Source: Cerrena zonata (lineage: Eukaryota; Basidiomycota; Agaricomycetes; Polyporales; Cerrenaceae). From it: a stretch of 64,000 nucleotides of DNA. The DNA lies in NCBI GenBank assembly GCA_038087015.1, contig JASBNA010000059.1:124001-188000 (forward strand), read 5' to 3'. Made by a program: the position numbers and the translations under genes. This document shows positions 13,001-25,725 of this stretch, piece after piece. The first letter of the stretch is position 1, and every line of letters begins with the position of its first letter. Below the pieces are notes generated by a model. That model did not search any database and was not told the DNA's origin. It saw nothing but the letters and a program-made list of their open reading frames with translations.

Positions 13001-14581
13001 CCATGGTTGTCTGGTCCCAATAAAAAAAAGATGATCTCCTACCGTCGGAACCAGATGGATGTTCTCAACAAGTGACCGAGACGTCATTAAATGCGTAGTG
13101 GCCACGCTAGCATAGCCGGAACACGAGTACTCCTCGCTTAGGTGTCGGTTCGCACGAAGTGTCGATGGTTTAAAAGGTGACCTCTGCTACCGGCCTGTAT
13201 GTGGGTCGGTTGTTCATCAACATCGGTGCCTTCGATCGAATATCCGCATTTAGACCATGGTCGAAGGAGTAGAGGATGAGTCCGGGTCCAGGAGCCGGAG
13301 GCAGAATTTATGAGTATTTCCTTCCGTTTCCGGGTGCGTGAATGTGTTATTTGAGTGTTATTGGCTGTTGCTCTTCGCGGGTCCATTGCTTTCCCTATCT
13401 CTTGTTGATATTAGAAAGTGAATAATTGAGTTATTTTGAGAAATGTACAATGGCCGAGGAGATTAACTGCGTAAATTTCGCACGACTACATCCCTGCGGC
13501 CGCACTTGTTTCACATACCAGAAGTCGTCCAGTCATCCTCCGAAACCGGGAGTGAGAGAAGCAAAACGTTCGGAAGTATTTTTGAATATTATGGATACGA
13601 GGTTCATCCGAATGCTAAATTTGCTCTATCCTAGTCATTGCCTCATGCTGGGCTTGATGGTCTTGCAGCAGTCATCATACAGACAGCTGGTACCAATGGG
13701 TTACACTCGGTACGAATACATGGGCTGAGTTTGAAATCGAATAGAGCATGAGACTGTGAGTAACATCAGAATCATTAAAGCGTTCAGTATAGGTGAGACC
13801 CACCCTGACCCACCTTTGTGTACACTGCCAAGGAGGTAGACCGGGACCCGAGAGAATCCGCACCAGTCGGTATGTCCTGTAATATATCCAATTTGGTCAG
13901 ATAGACATTCGCTCACGTTTTGCCCCGAGTATTATTGGAACACCACGTCCTGATCATGATCGACAGACAGTGGTGGTGTGATTAATATCGTCGTCGTTGC
14001 TGCGCTACGTGTGTACTCAACACCAGAACGCTAAATTGGAAGCCTATTCGGGCTTTGAGTGGCTACTTGAGCAAATTTGCGTGTCCACGCACCGCTGTCT
14101 TAATATTTGCCGACAATAGCACGACTCCCTGAGCATCCTTGAGCAATCTCTGAGTCAAAGAAAATAGTAGATGTCGAGCGTAAGCGATAGGCCTCTGAAG
14201 CGTTTGCTTGGATCTGAGTTTTAAATGGAGCTGGAATGTACCTTAAGCCGAATTCGGGCGGCTGATAAGCGAGCCGGTAGTCTCGTTTCCCTGATTGGCC
14301 CGACAGCGAGACGTCGAATATTTGCATGTTTTGTATTCAAGTCCCTTGGCGTGTAAGTACGAATTCTAGAATGCAACATACCGTCGCTGGAAGAGTGGCC
14401 CAATGTGGTGGCGTATGTCCATCTGGTGTTATACTCTATTTGACGGGGGAAATAAAAATATCATACCCAGTCAAAAGAGTCTGAAGGTTTGGATGTTCCG
14501 CCCTGTGCCAGTGTCCTCCTGACAAATCTCGTCAAGATAGACTAGTGGAGGTCCTGAACAGTCCTGAACCCCCCATCACGG
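7032..14581. other. Gene-poor region with no recognisable gene
   Basis: About 7.5 kb without a family I can recognise on either strand. 7040-7870 is C/T-rich and probably includes the 3' UTR of the preceding gene. A GGATT microsatellite lies near 8044-8070. The open frames here are short (under about 110 codons) and show no conserved motif. One, at 9221-9403, starts with a hydrophobic stretch that could be a signal peptide followed by a short Cys-containing tail, but nothing else supports it. The composition is balanced rather than extremely AT-rich. Confidence 0.5.
8044..8072 (+). repeat. GGATT pentanucleotide microsatellite
   Basis: Five consecutive GGATT units followed by GGGG, inside the gene-poor region. 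A simple tandem repeat with no evident coding role. Confidence 0.85.
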
Positions 14582-15420
14582 ATGCGACGAGGTGCTGTGA
14601 TGAATCCGTTCTGTACCCAACCACATGACACCCTCCCACTAACCGCATTTGTTCAAATCATCAAGCAAGTCCCGACCTTTGTCATCAAGGGATGGCATAA
14701 CCGTCGGTGTTCCCACAACGGGCAACAACAGTCTTTAATTTTGCGATCCCGTAATACGCGTAAAGGCCTATTCGTATGCTTTACGAAACCCCATGCAGTG
14801 CTGTGAGTCACAAACCAATAATACGTCGCATCCACTGTTGCGTTCTTGCCAGTGACCCTCACGATGGCACTAAGACTGCTCGTACCGACATCACTGCCGA
14901 GTCCGCCTTGACCTGGCTTGAACGGCATCTCAGAGTCTTTGCACCAGATGACGCACTAGCAGCTAATGGGCCGCAAGCCGTATCCCTCAGCACTGTTTTC
15001 TTGATTCTTCGCATCTTTTATGACGACCGTAATCAGGGAACACCGACTGAGGAACGCTTACGGGATTGGAAGTCACGCAATCCAAAGATTGCGTTGACTC
15101 AGTCACCACTGACGCAAAGGGTTTAGACTGGTGGCGCTCCTCGTCGACGTTTCTGAAGGTGTTACTGACCTTTCGATCAAGTGATCCAATTATACCAGGT
15201 CCCAGGATCAGGACCATACATCTGGCGTGGTTTGTTTGGTCTCAAGGAAGACCCAAGTTCACTCACGCCAGTCAACCTTGTTTGGATTCTATGAATATTT
15301 GGCATATTGCGTCCGACTCACTGATACCCCTTTCGCTCTGGTGGAAAGGTTCCGTCCCTTCGCCAAGCGTTTGATTATGATGCAACAATGGCCGCAAGGC
15401 CTTCTGTACATCTATCGATA
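14582..15420 (+). CDS. Possible spliced gene or gene relic, unrecognised
   Basis: A frame from 14582 joins in phase across a 50 nt intron (gtgagt...ttgccag, about 14814-14863) to a second open stretch ending at 15126. That stretch includes a helical segment (AESALTWLERHLRVFAPDDA) and a hydrophobic one (SLSTVFLILRIFYDD). Downstream, 15270-15420 has another protein-like frame (FYEYLAYCVRLTDTPFALVE) which a different splice pattern could attach. No family is recognised and no start codon is convincing. It may be a real short-exon gene, a decayed one, or chance open frames. The end coordinate covers the downstream fragment. Confidence 0.25.
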
Positions 15421-16921
15421 CTGAACGTTGGTGTCAGATATGAGACGTGCCCTCTGACCAATATCATGATATGTCGGTGGCATTTAGGTACCTCTTCGCA
15501 AGGGGAACATGACGATCAGGTGTATCACTTGCAAAGCAATACTCTATCATGGCCAAGAATACCTTGTTTATTCTTAGATTTATAGTTTGTCTTCCCTCAA
15601 CCTTCGTTTTGAACTTCTGTGATAGTGATAAACTTGCCTCAAGTCTGTTGTGCGATCGCAGTCTGTAGAAGATACATACTTATCTTTGAACATCCTGTTC
15701 CCACCAACGCTATTAGGATCCGGAGCCCAGGTGGACGTGCTATCTTTTACCTCACTCTAACGGGCTTGCAGATCTTCTCCTCTATCTTCCAGAGCATCAA
15801 ATATAAACATCCAAGCGAAAGAGAAGTAGAAATAAGCTAACCCACAGTTGAGGTAATTCAAGCCGCGATAGAACGCTCATTTCCTCCAACCCAACTTCTA
15901 GTTTGATACAAAAATATCCCGACTTCACACCGGATACCATATCCTAGTGAGGTCAGCTGCAAGTCTCTACCCAACGCCACGGATAGATGTCCATTATTGG
16001 ATGTCAACTTCTGTCAACGTCTCAACCTCGATCTTACACTTCCAGGGCAGGTGTCCGACGTTGCGCCCAAGCGATAAGCATGACCTGGTAATTACAACTG
16101 GTACTGGGAACAGCATACCCCGATATCTCAGGCTCCGGTAGACTTTAGTCTAACCGTCCGCCGCAATACCACCTAGAGGGAACTGTATTTCATATCATAT
16201 TCCGTCATCCACCAATAACATGTCGTCTCCGTGGTCTCAAGACCCGTGTCCTTTTACGTGGATGTACAGACAATCTGTAAAACCTCGACATCACCCTGTA
16301 TGACATACAAAAATGAGGAGAAACGAGACAACGGACGTTCGTAATAGGTCGGCGTAAGCCCAAGGCCACGTTCCCGCGATGGGGCACTGTCTTGAGATTC
16401 CGCTGTGAATCCCCCTGTGTTCCCTCAATCAATGTCGGGAGTGATCAACGCAACTACACCATTTGAGGAAAGACTCTGTGTAGAAGTCTTCGTTCCCACC
16501 GATTACGATCGTGCATAGGGTTTCGCCGGATCCTACAGGCTTGGACGCACTTGGCCTATCATCCACAACTCAAGTTTGCAAATAGGGGAAATTGGGCCAA
16601 CACACATACTTATTACCGTTGAGAGGGAAATCAGGTTGCAACCGCAGCAGTCGTCAGGAATAGTGAGAGAACTTCTTACGATCCATGTTCTGATTGCAAG
16701 ACTAGAAAACAGACACGACGATCACGGGATGCGATAGATACCAACCTTTATTTGCAGATATCATGTCTACACAGAAAGTTTCCTCTCACCGACAGTAGGG
16801 ATTGGTTCCCGTTGTAGAGTCTATTTTGACTCATCTTTGCTCGATTATTGTTAGTGGAAGAAAGCAGGTAATACAAGTGAACAAGCAGAATACAACGCCT
16901 TGGGCATAGTGCAAACTGCAC
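15421..16921. other. Intergenic, nothing recognised
   Basis: No conserved coding signal on either strand. The right-hand end would contain the 3' UTR of the SmB gene, which is transcribed leftward. Confidence 0.5.
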
Positions 16922-17690
16922 TTATTGGGGTGGTTGGAAACTACAAAAATTGGTATGGTTAGCTTTTTGGCATCTACGCGTTCTATTTGTAATTGAATAC
17001 TTACCCAGGAGGTGGACCACCGAAACCTGGAGGGGGCGGGAATGGCATACCCGGGGGCGCACCAGGGAAACCTGGAGGACGGAAGCCCGGGGGAGGTCCA
17101 GGCATACCGGGAGGAGGGAATGGCATCGGAGGGCGTTGTAGCGAAGGAGGTCCCACTGGAAAAAGAGAAGGTTAGTAAAATTGTTGGATCAAGCAAACTT
17201 GGATACGTACTAGGGGGCATCATGCCCATACCACGACCTGCAGGAGCGCCTCGTCCTGGGCCGAACGGAAGCTGATGTTCGAACTGTTAATTTCAGTTCC
17301 CTCAGGATGAAACACTGGATACATACCACATTCTTCTTGTCTTCATCTACGACTGGCGGGGGACCTTCTACACTCAAACTGACTACAGTCTCACCGCGCA
17401 AAATAACAAGGCCAAGGGTTCTCTTCATTTCCTGCATCGGGCCGGCTTCTGTCTCTCCAGCCTTTTTCTTGGGTCGGATACGTCTGAACTCTTCACAGTC
17501 GGCCAAGACCAGGTTCATATGCCTATCGAAAGCAAGCATTTGACCGACGAAAGCGCGTCCGTCGTTAATGGTGACTTTGAGTCTCCAGTTGATGAGCGAC
17601 AGCATCTTGCCGCCTTTGGATTTTGGGGGAGGCTATGGGGGAATATGTTAATCGTTTCATCGTTTGCATTTGTGTGAAGCTGCTCACCAT
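16922..17690 (-). CDS. SMB1: Small nuclear ribonucleoprotein SmB/B' (Sm ring subunit)
   Basis: Core spliceosome protein that joins the heptameric Sm ring on U1, U2, U4 and U5 snRNA. Exons on the minus strand are 17690-17688 (ATG only), 17632-17327, 17271-17211, 17155-17005 and 16940-16922, giving 179 residues. Sm1 is MLSLINWRLKVTINDGRAFV followed by GQMLAFDRHMNLVLADCEEF; Sm2 is RTLGLVILRGETVVSLSVEG then PPP, the signature of SmB. The tail is Pro/Gly/Met-rich with repeated PPGM / PPPGF units, as in SmB, which bind GYF- and WW-type partners. The initiator codon is the whole coding part of exon 1: ATG is followed at once by gtgagc, and the 55 nt intron ends catag before CCTCCCCCAAAA. The in-frame Met 9 residues later could be a second start. 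Divergent from the nitronate monooxygenase gene (825 bp apart). Confidence 0.93.
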
Positions 17691-18514
17691 GGTGGGCGAC
17701 GGTGGGTTTTTGAGATGGATGCCAGAGACAACGAGCACGACCTGATCGCGTGTTACAAACAAACGCAAACATTCAACAGGCGTCTTTTTCTACTTCGACG
17801 CCCGAGTTTGGAAGTCGCAGTGGTTCGTTCTCTACTACATCCCAAGCTCCACATTATGATTTCCAGTGGAAATCCTCAAACTCTTTTTAAAAATATAACA
17901 GTAAGTATTATATATGAGTATACGGAGCCTGCTGTAACGTAGAAATCTCTAGGGCGTTTCTCACCGCTGTACGAGATGCTCAAGATCTTCTTATTAGCTA
18001 TCACCTAGGTGGCAGCAAGTGAACGGCCAAAGTGCAGCTAAATTTTCTCCGGGAATGGTGCATTAATTTGGTCCTTATTGCTCTTCTTTCCATCATCTCT
18101 ATAACTTGCTTCATCTCCAATACCAAATTTGTGCATGCGAAAACCTTATCACCGCGTGTGTTGAGACAGGTGACATGACTGACGAGGTCACTCTGCACTC
18201 CATCCCCTGTAGCGGATAGTAATGCTCCTCCGTTGCACCGTTTGTGGGCTGCATTGTATAATTACGACCTGCGACCAATCACATGACCTTCGAATCCATG
18301 GTTGGTACGACGCTCTCACACTTCGGCCGACAGCTATGACCTTGTATTCCGTCATGGTCAGTCAGCGGGCGGGTATTGGTGGTCATATAACGTGCAAAGC
18401 AGACAGAGTGTAACTAACGTATCCTGATCCCAGCATACATCTTACTCCGTTACGTCTCGGTGAACCATGTTCTTACCTATCATGATACATCACTGATCGT
18501 TTATGCTAGAAACC

Positions 18515-19862
18515 ATGGCCCAAATCTCGACGAAATTAACCCGTCTTATTGGTCAGTGTACTTCCATTCTCATTCGAACTTTCGGCCAACAGATGTGGCT
18601 GACTGCAGACATCAATGTTCCTATAACTTGTCCTCCTATGGCAAACACCAGTAGCGCCGTATTGGCAGTGCGTAAGATCATCTAGATCGTAGACTTTTCT
18701 GCGGCTGACGTGATATCATTCGAGGGTAGACTGAAGTCACCCTTGGAGGGGGGCTCGGCTTCCTAACTGCAGGTAAGCTTCACTACCGTCTATTCTGCCG
18801 TTCATTCAGTGTGGGTTGCCGAACAGACTATGGCGATGTTCAGGCGTTACGCCAAAGCTTAGCTGATGCAAGAGGTCTTCTGAAAATCGAGGCCACAGGA
18901 AACCTTCCCATTGGAGTGGGATTCCTAACTTGGAAGCTTGAAGAACACCATGACTCTAGTCGCGCTTATGACATGATAGATGCCGCCCTGAGCAACAAAG
19001 TTAAGGCAATCTGGTTCTCGTTTGGAAGGCACATTCACACTTGGATACAACGCGTCCGTCAATGGGATAAGCTTCATCTCCAGGATACAAAGGTTTTCGT
19101 GCTAGTAAGCTCCCTTCAGGAAGCGAAGGTGGCATCGAAGGATTGGGGCGCTGATGTCCTCGTTGCCCAAGGTAATTTCATCAAGCACGATCATAACCAA
19201 TATCTTCTAACGTAATGGACCTCGTCATGCAGGGATTGAAGCGGGTGGGCACGGTGCAAGCTACGCTCCGCCAACTCTGAGTCTTGTCACATCCATACTG
19301 AAGCATCTTCCCGAGAATGGACCGCCGGTTGTTGCTGCAGGTGGTTTATCTAATGGCTCACACGTCGCGGCATTTCTCACACTTGGAGCATCGGGCGCTG
19401 TACTCGGTACAAGATTCCTCCTTACTCCTGAAAGTCGTTACACCGATGCACAGAGGGCTAGACTTCTGACCGCTTCAGCAGAATCGACAGTCCGTACACT
19501 CGCATTTGACCAGGTTCGTGGCACCCTGGGTTGGCCAGAAGGCATTGATGGACGTGGCACACGAAATGCGATTGTCGACCAATTCGAAGCAGGATTGGGT
19601 ATTGAAGAACTGAGAGCTAGGGTAAAGGAAGGTACCAGTCGCGATGATCCCGATTACATGATCATCTGGGCTGGAACAGGCGTGGGTGATATGACCGAGA
19701 TCAAGGGGGCAAAGGTAACATGAGTTACGTGCATCTTTCATAGAAACAAAAATTTCTCAACTTCCCTCAAACCAGGTCCTTGTTCAAGAAATGCATCAGG
19801 AGATTGTTCGACGATTGAAGGCTGGCGCTGCCTTGATCGAAGCGGAAAAGGTCGGGAATTAA
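18515..19862 (+). CDS. Nitronate monooxygenase-like FMN-dependent oxidoreductase
   Basis: Six exons join in phase: 18515-18551, 18609-18667, 18730-18772, 18827-19171, 19233-19714 and 19776-19862, giving 350 residues. The family (formerly 2-nitropropane dioxygenase) oxidises alkyl nitronates with O2 using FMN bound in a TIM barrel. Diagnostic parts are the N-terminal CPPMANTSSAVLATEVT, then GGGLGFLTADYGD (phosphate-side loop region), the LPIGVGF strand, GIEAGGHG (a conserved flavin-side loop) and VVAAGGLSNGSHVAAFLTLG with GASGAVLGTRFLLTPES. The acceptor at 18826 (gaacag) rather than the nearer ttcag at 18809 is needed to keep the frame. The length fits fungal members. The exact substrate is not determined; many fungal homologues detoxify propionate-3-nitronate. 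Confidence 0.9.
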
Positions 19863-20615
19863 GAATATCTTAATACTTACCTCGGTATGAAACAGCCCTG
19901 TGACATTTTATTCTTCGTCTACCAATACCAAGGACTTCTATTCCACACGCGTGCGGAATATTTCTCAACAGTGGGTTCACTCCATGCATGTGGCACCCAA
20001 TAGCCATCAGAGCGACCCTGACCTTTTCGCCACATCTTCACATCTCGGACTTTTGGAAATTTCTCAAGAAGGGACCGCATTCTATCCACTACGGTGTCGC
20101 CACGCGAACATTCTTTCATACATATCACAACTGAACTGCGAGCTGCGTGACTCTGTGACTTCATATAAGTCATGTTCTATAAAGCAAAACGCTTAAACAC
20201 TTGGTCTGGCACTTCATTTGGACTTAGAAGCATGTTCGAGAATCTGGTCTATCATCAAATTTGTGACGTCAGTCCATCCTAAAAACACACCGAGGCCTCG
20301 TTGGTGATCCACTGCTGCATGTTGTAAACACGCCCTAACACGCCTCTCTCTGACTTTTCAGCCTGAGCTATCAGAACGCGAAAAAAATTATGATGACTCC
20401 TTTTCTGATGATGCCCGCAACGCACGTTCTAGGCGTCCGTCTGTCTCACACATTACGCCCTCCACATGGATCAGAAAACAAGAGTAGTACATTGTGATTC
20501 ATTTACTCGTCTGGTACAATACAACATTCGGCTGCTGGGCATGAAGATTTCTAAAAACTATGAGTACATTGCGAGTTTGGCATGTATGGTATCAATAACA
20601 GTTCCAGCCTGTCCT
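19863..20615. other. Convergent intergenic region
   Basis: Lies between the stop codons of the nitronate monooxygenase-like gene and pyruvate carboxylase. Short open frames only; no gene seen. Probably two overlapping or adjacent 3' UTRs. Confidence 0.5.
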
Positions 20616-23600
20616 TTAGTGTACGATCTCCACGACCAAATCTCCTTGATTGATCGAGTCGCCTGTGCGTAATATGGATTAGTAAATGAAAGTAAGACGG
20701 AGCTAGAAGACAAGTGTACCTTCGTGTACGGTGACGCGCTTGACGTGTCCAGAGACTGGAGCAGTGACGGCAGACTCCATCTAGATTCACGAGGTCAGTT
20801 TCCATTATGGGAAAAGATATTCGAAAAAAACTTGCCTTCATGGCACTCAGGACTGATTAAGGGAAGATAAGAGATTTCGAATAAGCTCCAAGCTTCTTAC
20901 ATAGACAGCGTCAGACTTACCGCAAATAGGATCTCCCTTCTTGATCTCCGTACCCTCCTTGACACGGACCTCAACAACAACACCAGACATGGGAGCTCCA
21001 ACAGATCCAGGATCCGAGGTGGCCTTCTCACGAGAGACGGTCTCGACAGCGGAGTTCTTGTCCTCGACAGAGAGGGCTCGGACCTACAAATATCATCATT
21101 TATATGAAGCCCGGTAGGCAAAATGGTCTGGTATCTTACCTCTCCGTTGACTTCGAACCAAACATCACGCTGGGCTTGACCCTCGACGACAGGACCGATG
21201 GCCATAAGACGGATAATGAGCGTCTTACCCTTCTCAATGGAAATGCTCATTTCCTCGCCAATATCTGGACGACCGAGGAAGTATCGAGTAGGGAGAACAC
21301 TGTTACCAATCGTTAGGATACTTGTTCCGCCGGCAGCACATGTAGACTTTTCTCACCTCAGGTCACCATACTTCTCAACGAAGCCCTGGAACTCTTCGAA
21401 AACCTAAACCACAGGGTGTCAGAACTGAATTCAAAGTGTCACATGGAAGACAGTGCCACCGACCTTCGGGTACATAACATATGAAGTGACATCTGCATCG
21501 GTAATGTGCTTTCCGAACTTGCTCCGTAGCTCTGCCTTGATTTGCTTGAAGTTCAACGGGGCAAGACTTGCACCGGGTCTACCGTCAATTCTAGGCTTGT
21601 TCCTAATGATCTTGCTACGGAGTGGCTCAGGGAATCCGCCAACGGGCTGTCCAAGGTAACCTTGGAAGAACTCCACAACAGACGATGGGAAATCCAATTG
21701 ATCAGCCTGCGCAATAACTTCGTCTTTCGACAGCTTGTTCTGGGTCATCCACTGTGCGAAATCACCAACGACCTTCGATGAAGGTGTGACCTGTTGTTAA
21801 TCTGTGTTTAGTGTACTCTCCCTGATGCTCTTTGCTGATGATCGTTACCTTGATGATATTGCCACACTATAATACATATCGAGTTAGAACGCCACACGAT
21901 AAGTAATACAGCAGAAAATACCCACAAGTTCGTTGGCCTCGATGTACTTCCTCTTGATTTCTGTTCATGTCTTAGCAACGCCACCCATCGCCGCTCAATT
22001 ACCGCGACCACTTACCTGTCCACTGTGTACCCAGGCCCAATTGGGAAGCTTGGAACTAACGGGGAAAGATAAATGAGTATATCAGGCAAGGACGATAGAA
22101 CCCGAGATCTGTACCATGAGGTTGGTGTATTGACCACCAGGCATTTCATGATCGAAGACACTAGAGTCTGCAGCGCGGACATTGGCCTCGAAACAGCTGT
22201 ACAGCATACGGACTTGACTCCAGTACAAGTTGAGAGCTTGGATATCCTCATAACGGATACCGGTTCCGAGACCAGTCTGTTCAAGAGCAGAGCAAATGGC
22301 TCCCATTGGAGGCTGAGAGGTGAGACCCGACATGCCTGAATTGATAAGGTTCAATGAGATTCAAGAGGTCGGAACATGGATAGAAGAATGATCACTCACT
22401 GTCGATGGCGACATCGACGACATCAGCACCGGCAGCTGCAGCCGCCAACATACTGGCAGTGGAGATACCAGCGGTGTCATGGGAGTGAACGTGAATGGGG
22501 AGATCGGGGTGCTTCTCGCGAATAGCACCAATAAGACTATAGATGAAAGTTTATTGAGCGTGACAAAATATTTTTCGAAGTCCCTCCGAAAGACGTACAT
22601 TTTGGCGGCAGCCGGTTTCAAGAGACCAGCCATATCTTTGATACCGAGGACGTGGATACCTTCGGCGACCAATTGATCAACGAAGTCAAGGTAGTACTGG
22701 AGTGTGTACTTGTCCTCCTTAGGTGAAGCAACGTCTCCCGAGTAACAAACAACAGCCTCGCAAACACCACCAGCCTTCTTAGCCGCATCAATACCGAGTT
22801 TCATCTGTAGGAAACATTAGTATCAAGATGAGACAGTGCCGAATATTTCACATACGTTTTCTATTGAGGGGAAATTAGTATGATTAAATGAAAGTATAAA
22901 GGGCAGGCGGGCTTACCAAGATAGTTCAAGGAATCGAAGACACGGAAGATATCAAGACCATTCTCAACGGCCTTCTTCGAGAAGTCGTAGATGGCATTAT
23001 CCCTAATATGACGGTGAGGATACGAAAGGGCCGAGATGAAAACCGCTCTACTCACGGGTAGCTAGTGTATCCGACACCGTTGGCACCACGGACAAGAGCT
23101 TGAAGAGGAATGTTGGGCACAAGCTTACGCAAAGTACGCTAAAAGCCCGACAGGGCACAAACATAAATACCAGACTCTCACTGTACAGCAAGAAGCAGGA
23201 ACACTTACGAGACGTTCCCAAGGGTCCTCATACAAGAATCGCATGGCAACATCGAAGGTAGCACCACCCCAGCACTCCAAACTGTAAGCATTGGAAAGAG
23301 CGTGGCTGGTCTCCTTTGCGATGTTGACCATCTCAATGGTTCTCAGACGAGTAGCCAACAACGATTGGTGAGCATCACGCCAGGTAGTGTCCATGATGAG
23401 CACACCAGGGTACTCGCGGACAGCTTTAGCGAAAGCTTCGGGACCATGCTCGACGATGATGTTACGCCATCCCTTTTGGGAAGGTTCAGAGCAGTCGAGA
23501 GGAGGGCCGTTAGGGTCATCAGGGTTCTGGAAGTTGGGAATGACGATGTCATCCTTGAGACCCGGTTCACCTGTTTGACCCGCAATGGAGCTTCCATTAA

Positions 23601-25725
23601 CAGCGAGATCACCGAGGTAGGCGAGCAGCTTCTGGGCACGGTTCTGACTTTGCACGAGTTTGAACAGCTCGGGGGTATCATCGATGAACTGTAAGAGTAT
23701 GCCGGTGAATAATTATTTGTCTAACAAGATAAGAGAAGACTCACAGTGGTCCAAGTCTTTCCTCCAATGAAGACGTCGTGGGTCAACAGACGGAAGAGGA
23801 ACGGAATATTGGTCTGAAAATATCAGTCAATATGCATATCCTACGTAAACAATGGCACAATGAGTCCCACCTTGACTCCTCGGATACGGAACTCGACCAA
23901 AGCGCGGAGCATTTTTCTACGGGCGACTTCATAAGTCGTACCACTGACGGTACATTTGACAAGTAGACTGTCGTAATGAGGCTATTTCACACAGTTGAGA
24001 TATTCAGTATGAAGTGAAATGATACGACAGGGCAAAGACTTACTGTGATTTGAGCACCAGCGAAACCAGAGCTAGCGTCGAGACGAACACCATTACCACC
24101 AGCACTACGGTAGACTTCAATCTTTCCAGTATCGGGTTGGAAACCTTGGGCAGCATCTTCAGTGGTGACACGGCATTGAATGGCAAAGCCACGCTTGCTG
24201 ATAGCCTCCTGGGTCAAACCAAGTTGGGGCAAAGATGCACCGGCGGCAATTTGAATTTGAGCAGCAACGATATCAATTCCAGTGATTTCCTCTGGAAGAA
24301 CATATTAATATTAATGAGATCCAATGCGGCCCGTAACAGAAATAAATATTGAACATACCAGTGATGGTGTGCTCGACTTGAATACGAGGGTTGATCTCGA
24401 TGAAGTAATGCCTTCCCATTTGGTCAACCAAGAACTCGGCGGTACCAGCATTCCTGTATCCAACACTCTTCGCCAACTTGATAGCATCGCTCCAAATGGC
24501 TTGACGAACTTCCTCGGGAAGGTGAGTAGCAGGTGCTACTTCAACAACCTTTTGGTGACGACGTTGGACTGAGCAGTCACGTTCAAAGAGATGGATGGTG
24601 TTTCCTTGACCATCAGCAAGGAGTTGGACTTCAATGTGACGAGGACGTTCGAGGAAACGTTCGATGAAGACAGTTCCGTCTCCGAACGCCGCCTTGGCTT
24701 CACTGACTGCACGTTCGAAAGAGTTTTGGAAATCAGATTGCTCGCGAACGACACGCATTCCACGACCACCGCCTCCCATGGCAGCCTTGATAATAACTGG
24801 ATGTCACAAATATCTTTAGAGCGTGTGGGAAGACAGCCAAAGGGAATGATGAAATTACCTGGGAAGCCATACTCTTGGATGAAATCGTCTGCCTCTTGGT
24901 ATGAATCAACTGGTCCTGGGGTACCTGGAACGACGGGGACTCCGATCTTTATGGCTATATGCGTGCATAAGTCAAGATATTTGACGTAGGAAGCACTTCA
25001 ATCAATAGCACTCACCGATAGTACGCGCTTTGGTCTTGTCACCGAGGGAATCAATAACCTCGGGGGACGGGCCAACGAAAGCCAATCCCGCTTGTTCGAC
25101 TTTACGAGCGAACTCGGCATTCTCAGACAAGAATCCATAACTGTTAAGTAGAGAGTAATAAATATCGTCAGATCGTCCTATTCTGAAATGTTTTGAACAT
25201 GATACTTACCCAGGATGGATCATATCAACGCCACTTTCGAGCGCGATTCTAATGATGTCGTCTTGAGCCAGATAAGCACCAACGGGGGTGAGACCCTTTC
25301 CAACTTGGTATGCTTCATCGGCCTATGGAAAAGGGGAATCGGGCACAGATGAGTATAGATGGTACGAGGGGATAATGACACCATGACGCACTTTTTGACG
25401 ATGGGCAGACATACGATCTTCAATGGAGTAGATCGCAACAGTGTGCATGGCCAACTCGTGCGCTGTTCTGAAGACACGAATGGCGATTTCCTAAGACGCA
25501 TACATCGAGGGATACATCGAGTTAGACAGATGGACGTGATTGATGAAGGATGCTGCTTACACCACGGTTAGCGACAAGGATCTTGGTCAAGGGACCAGAG
25601 TGGCCAGCAGCCTTCCTGCGCATAGTCTGAATGGAATGAACCGGAGTGCCAGGAGCACTGGGCGAGCCAGCGAAGATGGCAGCAAGCCGGGGAGGATGCA
25701 AAGTTGCTGATGAGCTCGACGCCAT
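20616..25725 (-). CDS. PYC: Pyruvate carboxylase
   Basis: ATP- and biotin-dependent carboxylation of pyruvate to oxaloacetate, the main anaplerotic reaction, cytosolic in most fungi. About 1190 residues in roughly 20 short exons. The start is ATG 25725-25723 ([13 protein letters not shown]). In order: biotin carboxylase with [15 protein letters not shown], the ATP-grasp glycine loop [30 protein letters not shown] and [11 protein letters not shown]; carboxyltransferase with [34 protein letters not shown], the catalytic-Lys region [11 protein letters not shown] and HVHSHDTAG; a PYC tetramerisation/allosteric region; and a C-terminal biotinyl domain with the biotin-Lys motif AMKM, the lysine 35 residues from the end. 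The stop is at 20616-20618. The last intron but one (20781-20835) has a GC donor and splits AMK from M. The preceding intron lies just before CVLSAMK. There is no clear mitochondrial presequence. Length and motifs are complete. Confidence 0.96.

Noticed and set aside
18811..19215. A separate 134-residue ORF in the nitronate monooxygenase gene
   Set aside because: It is one exon plus parts of two introns read through; the spliced gene explains it fully.
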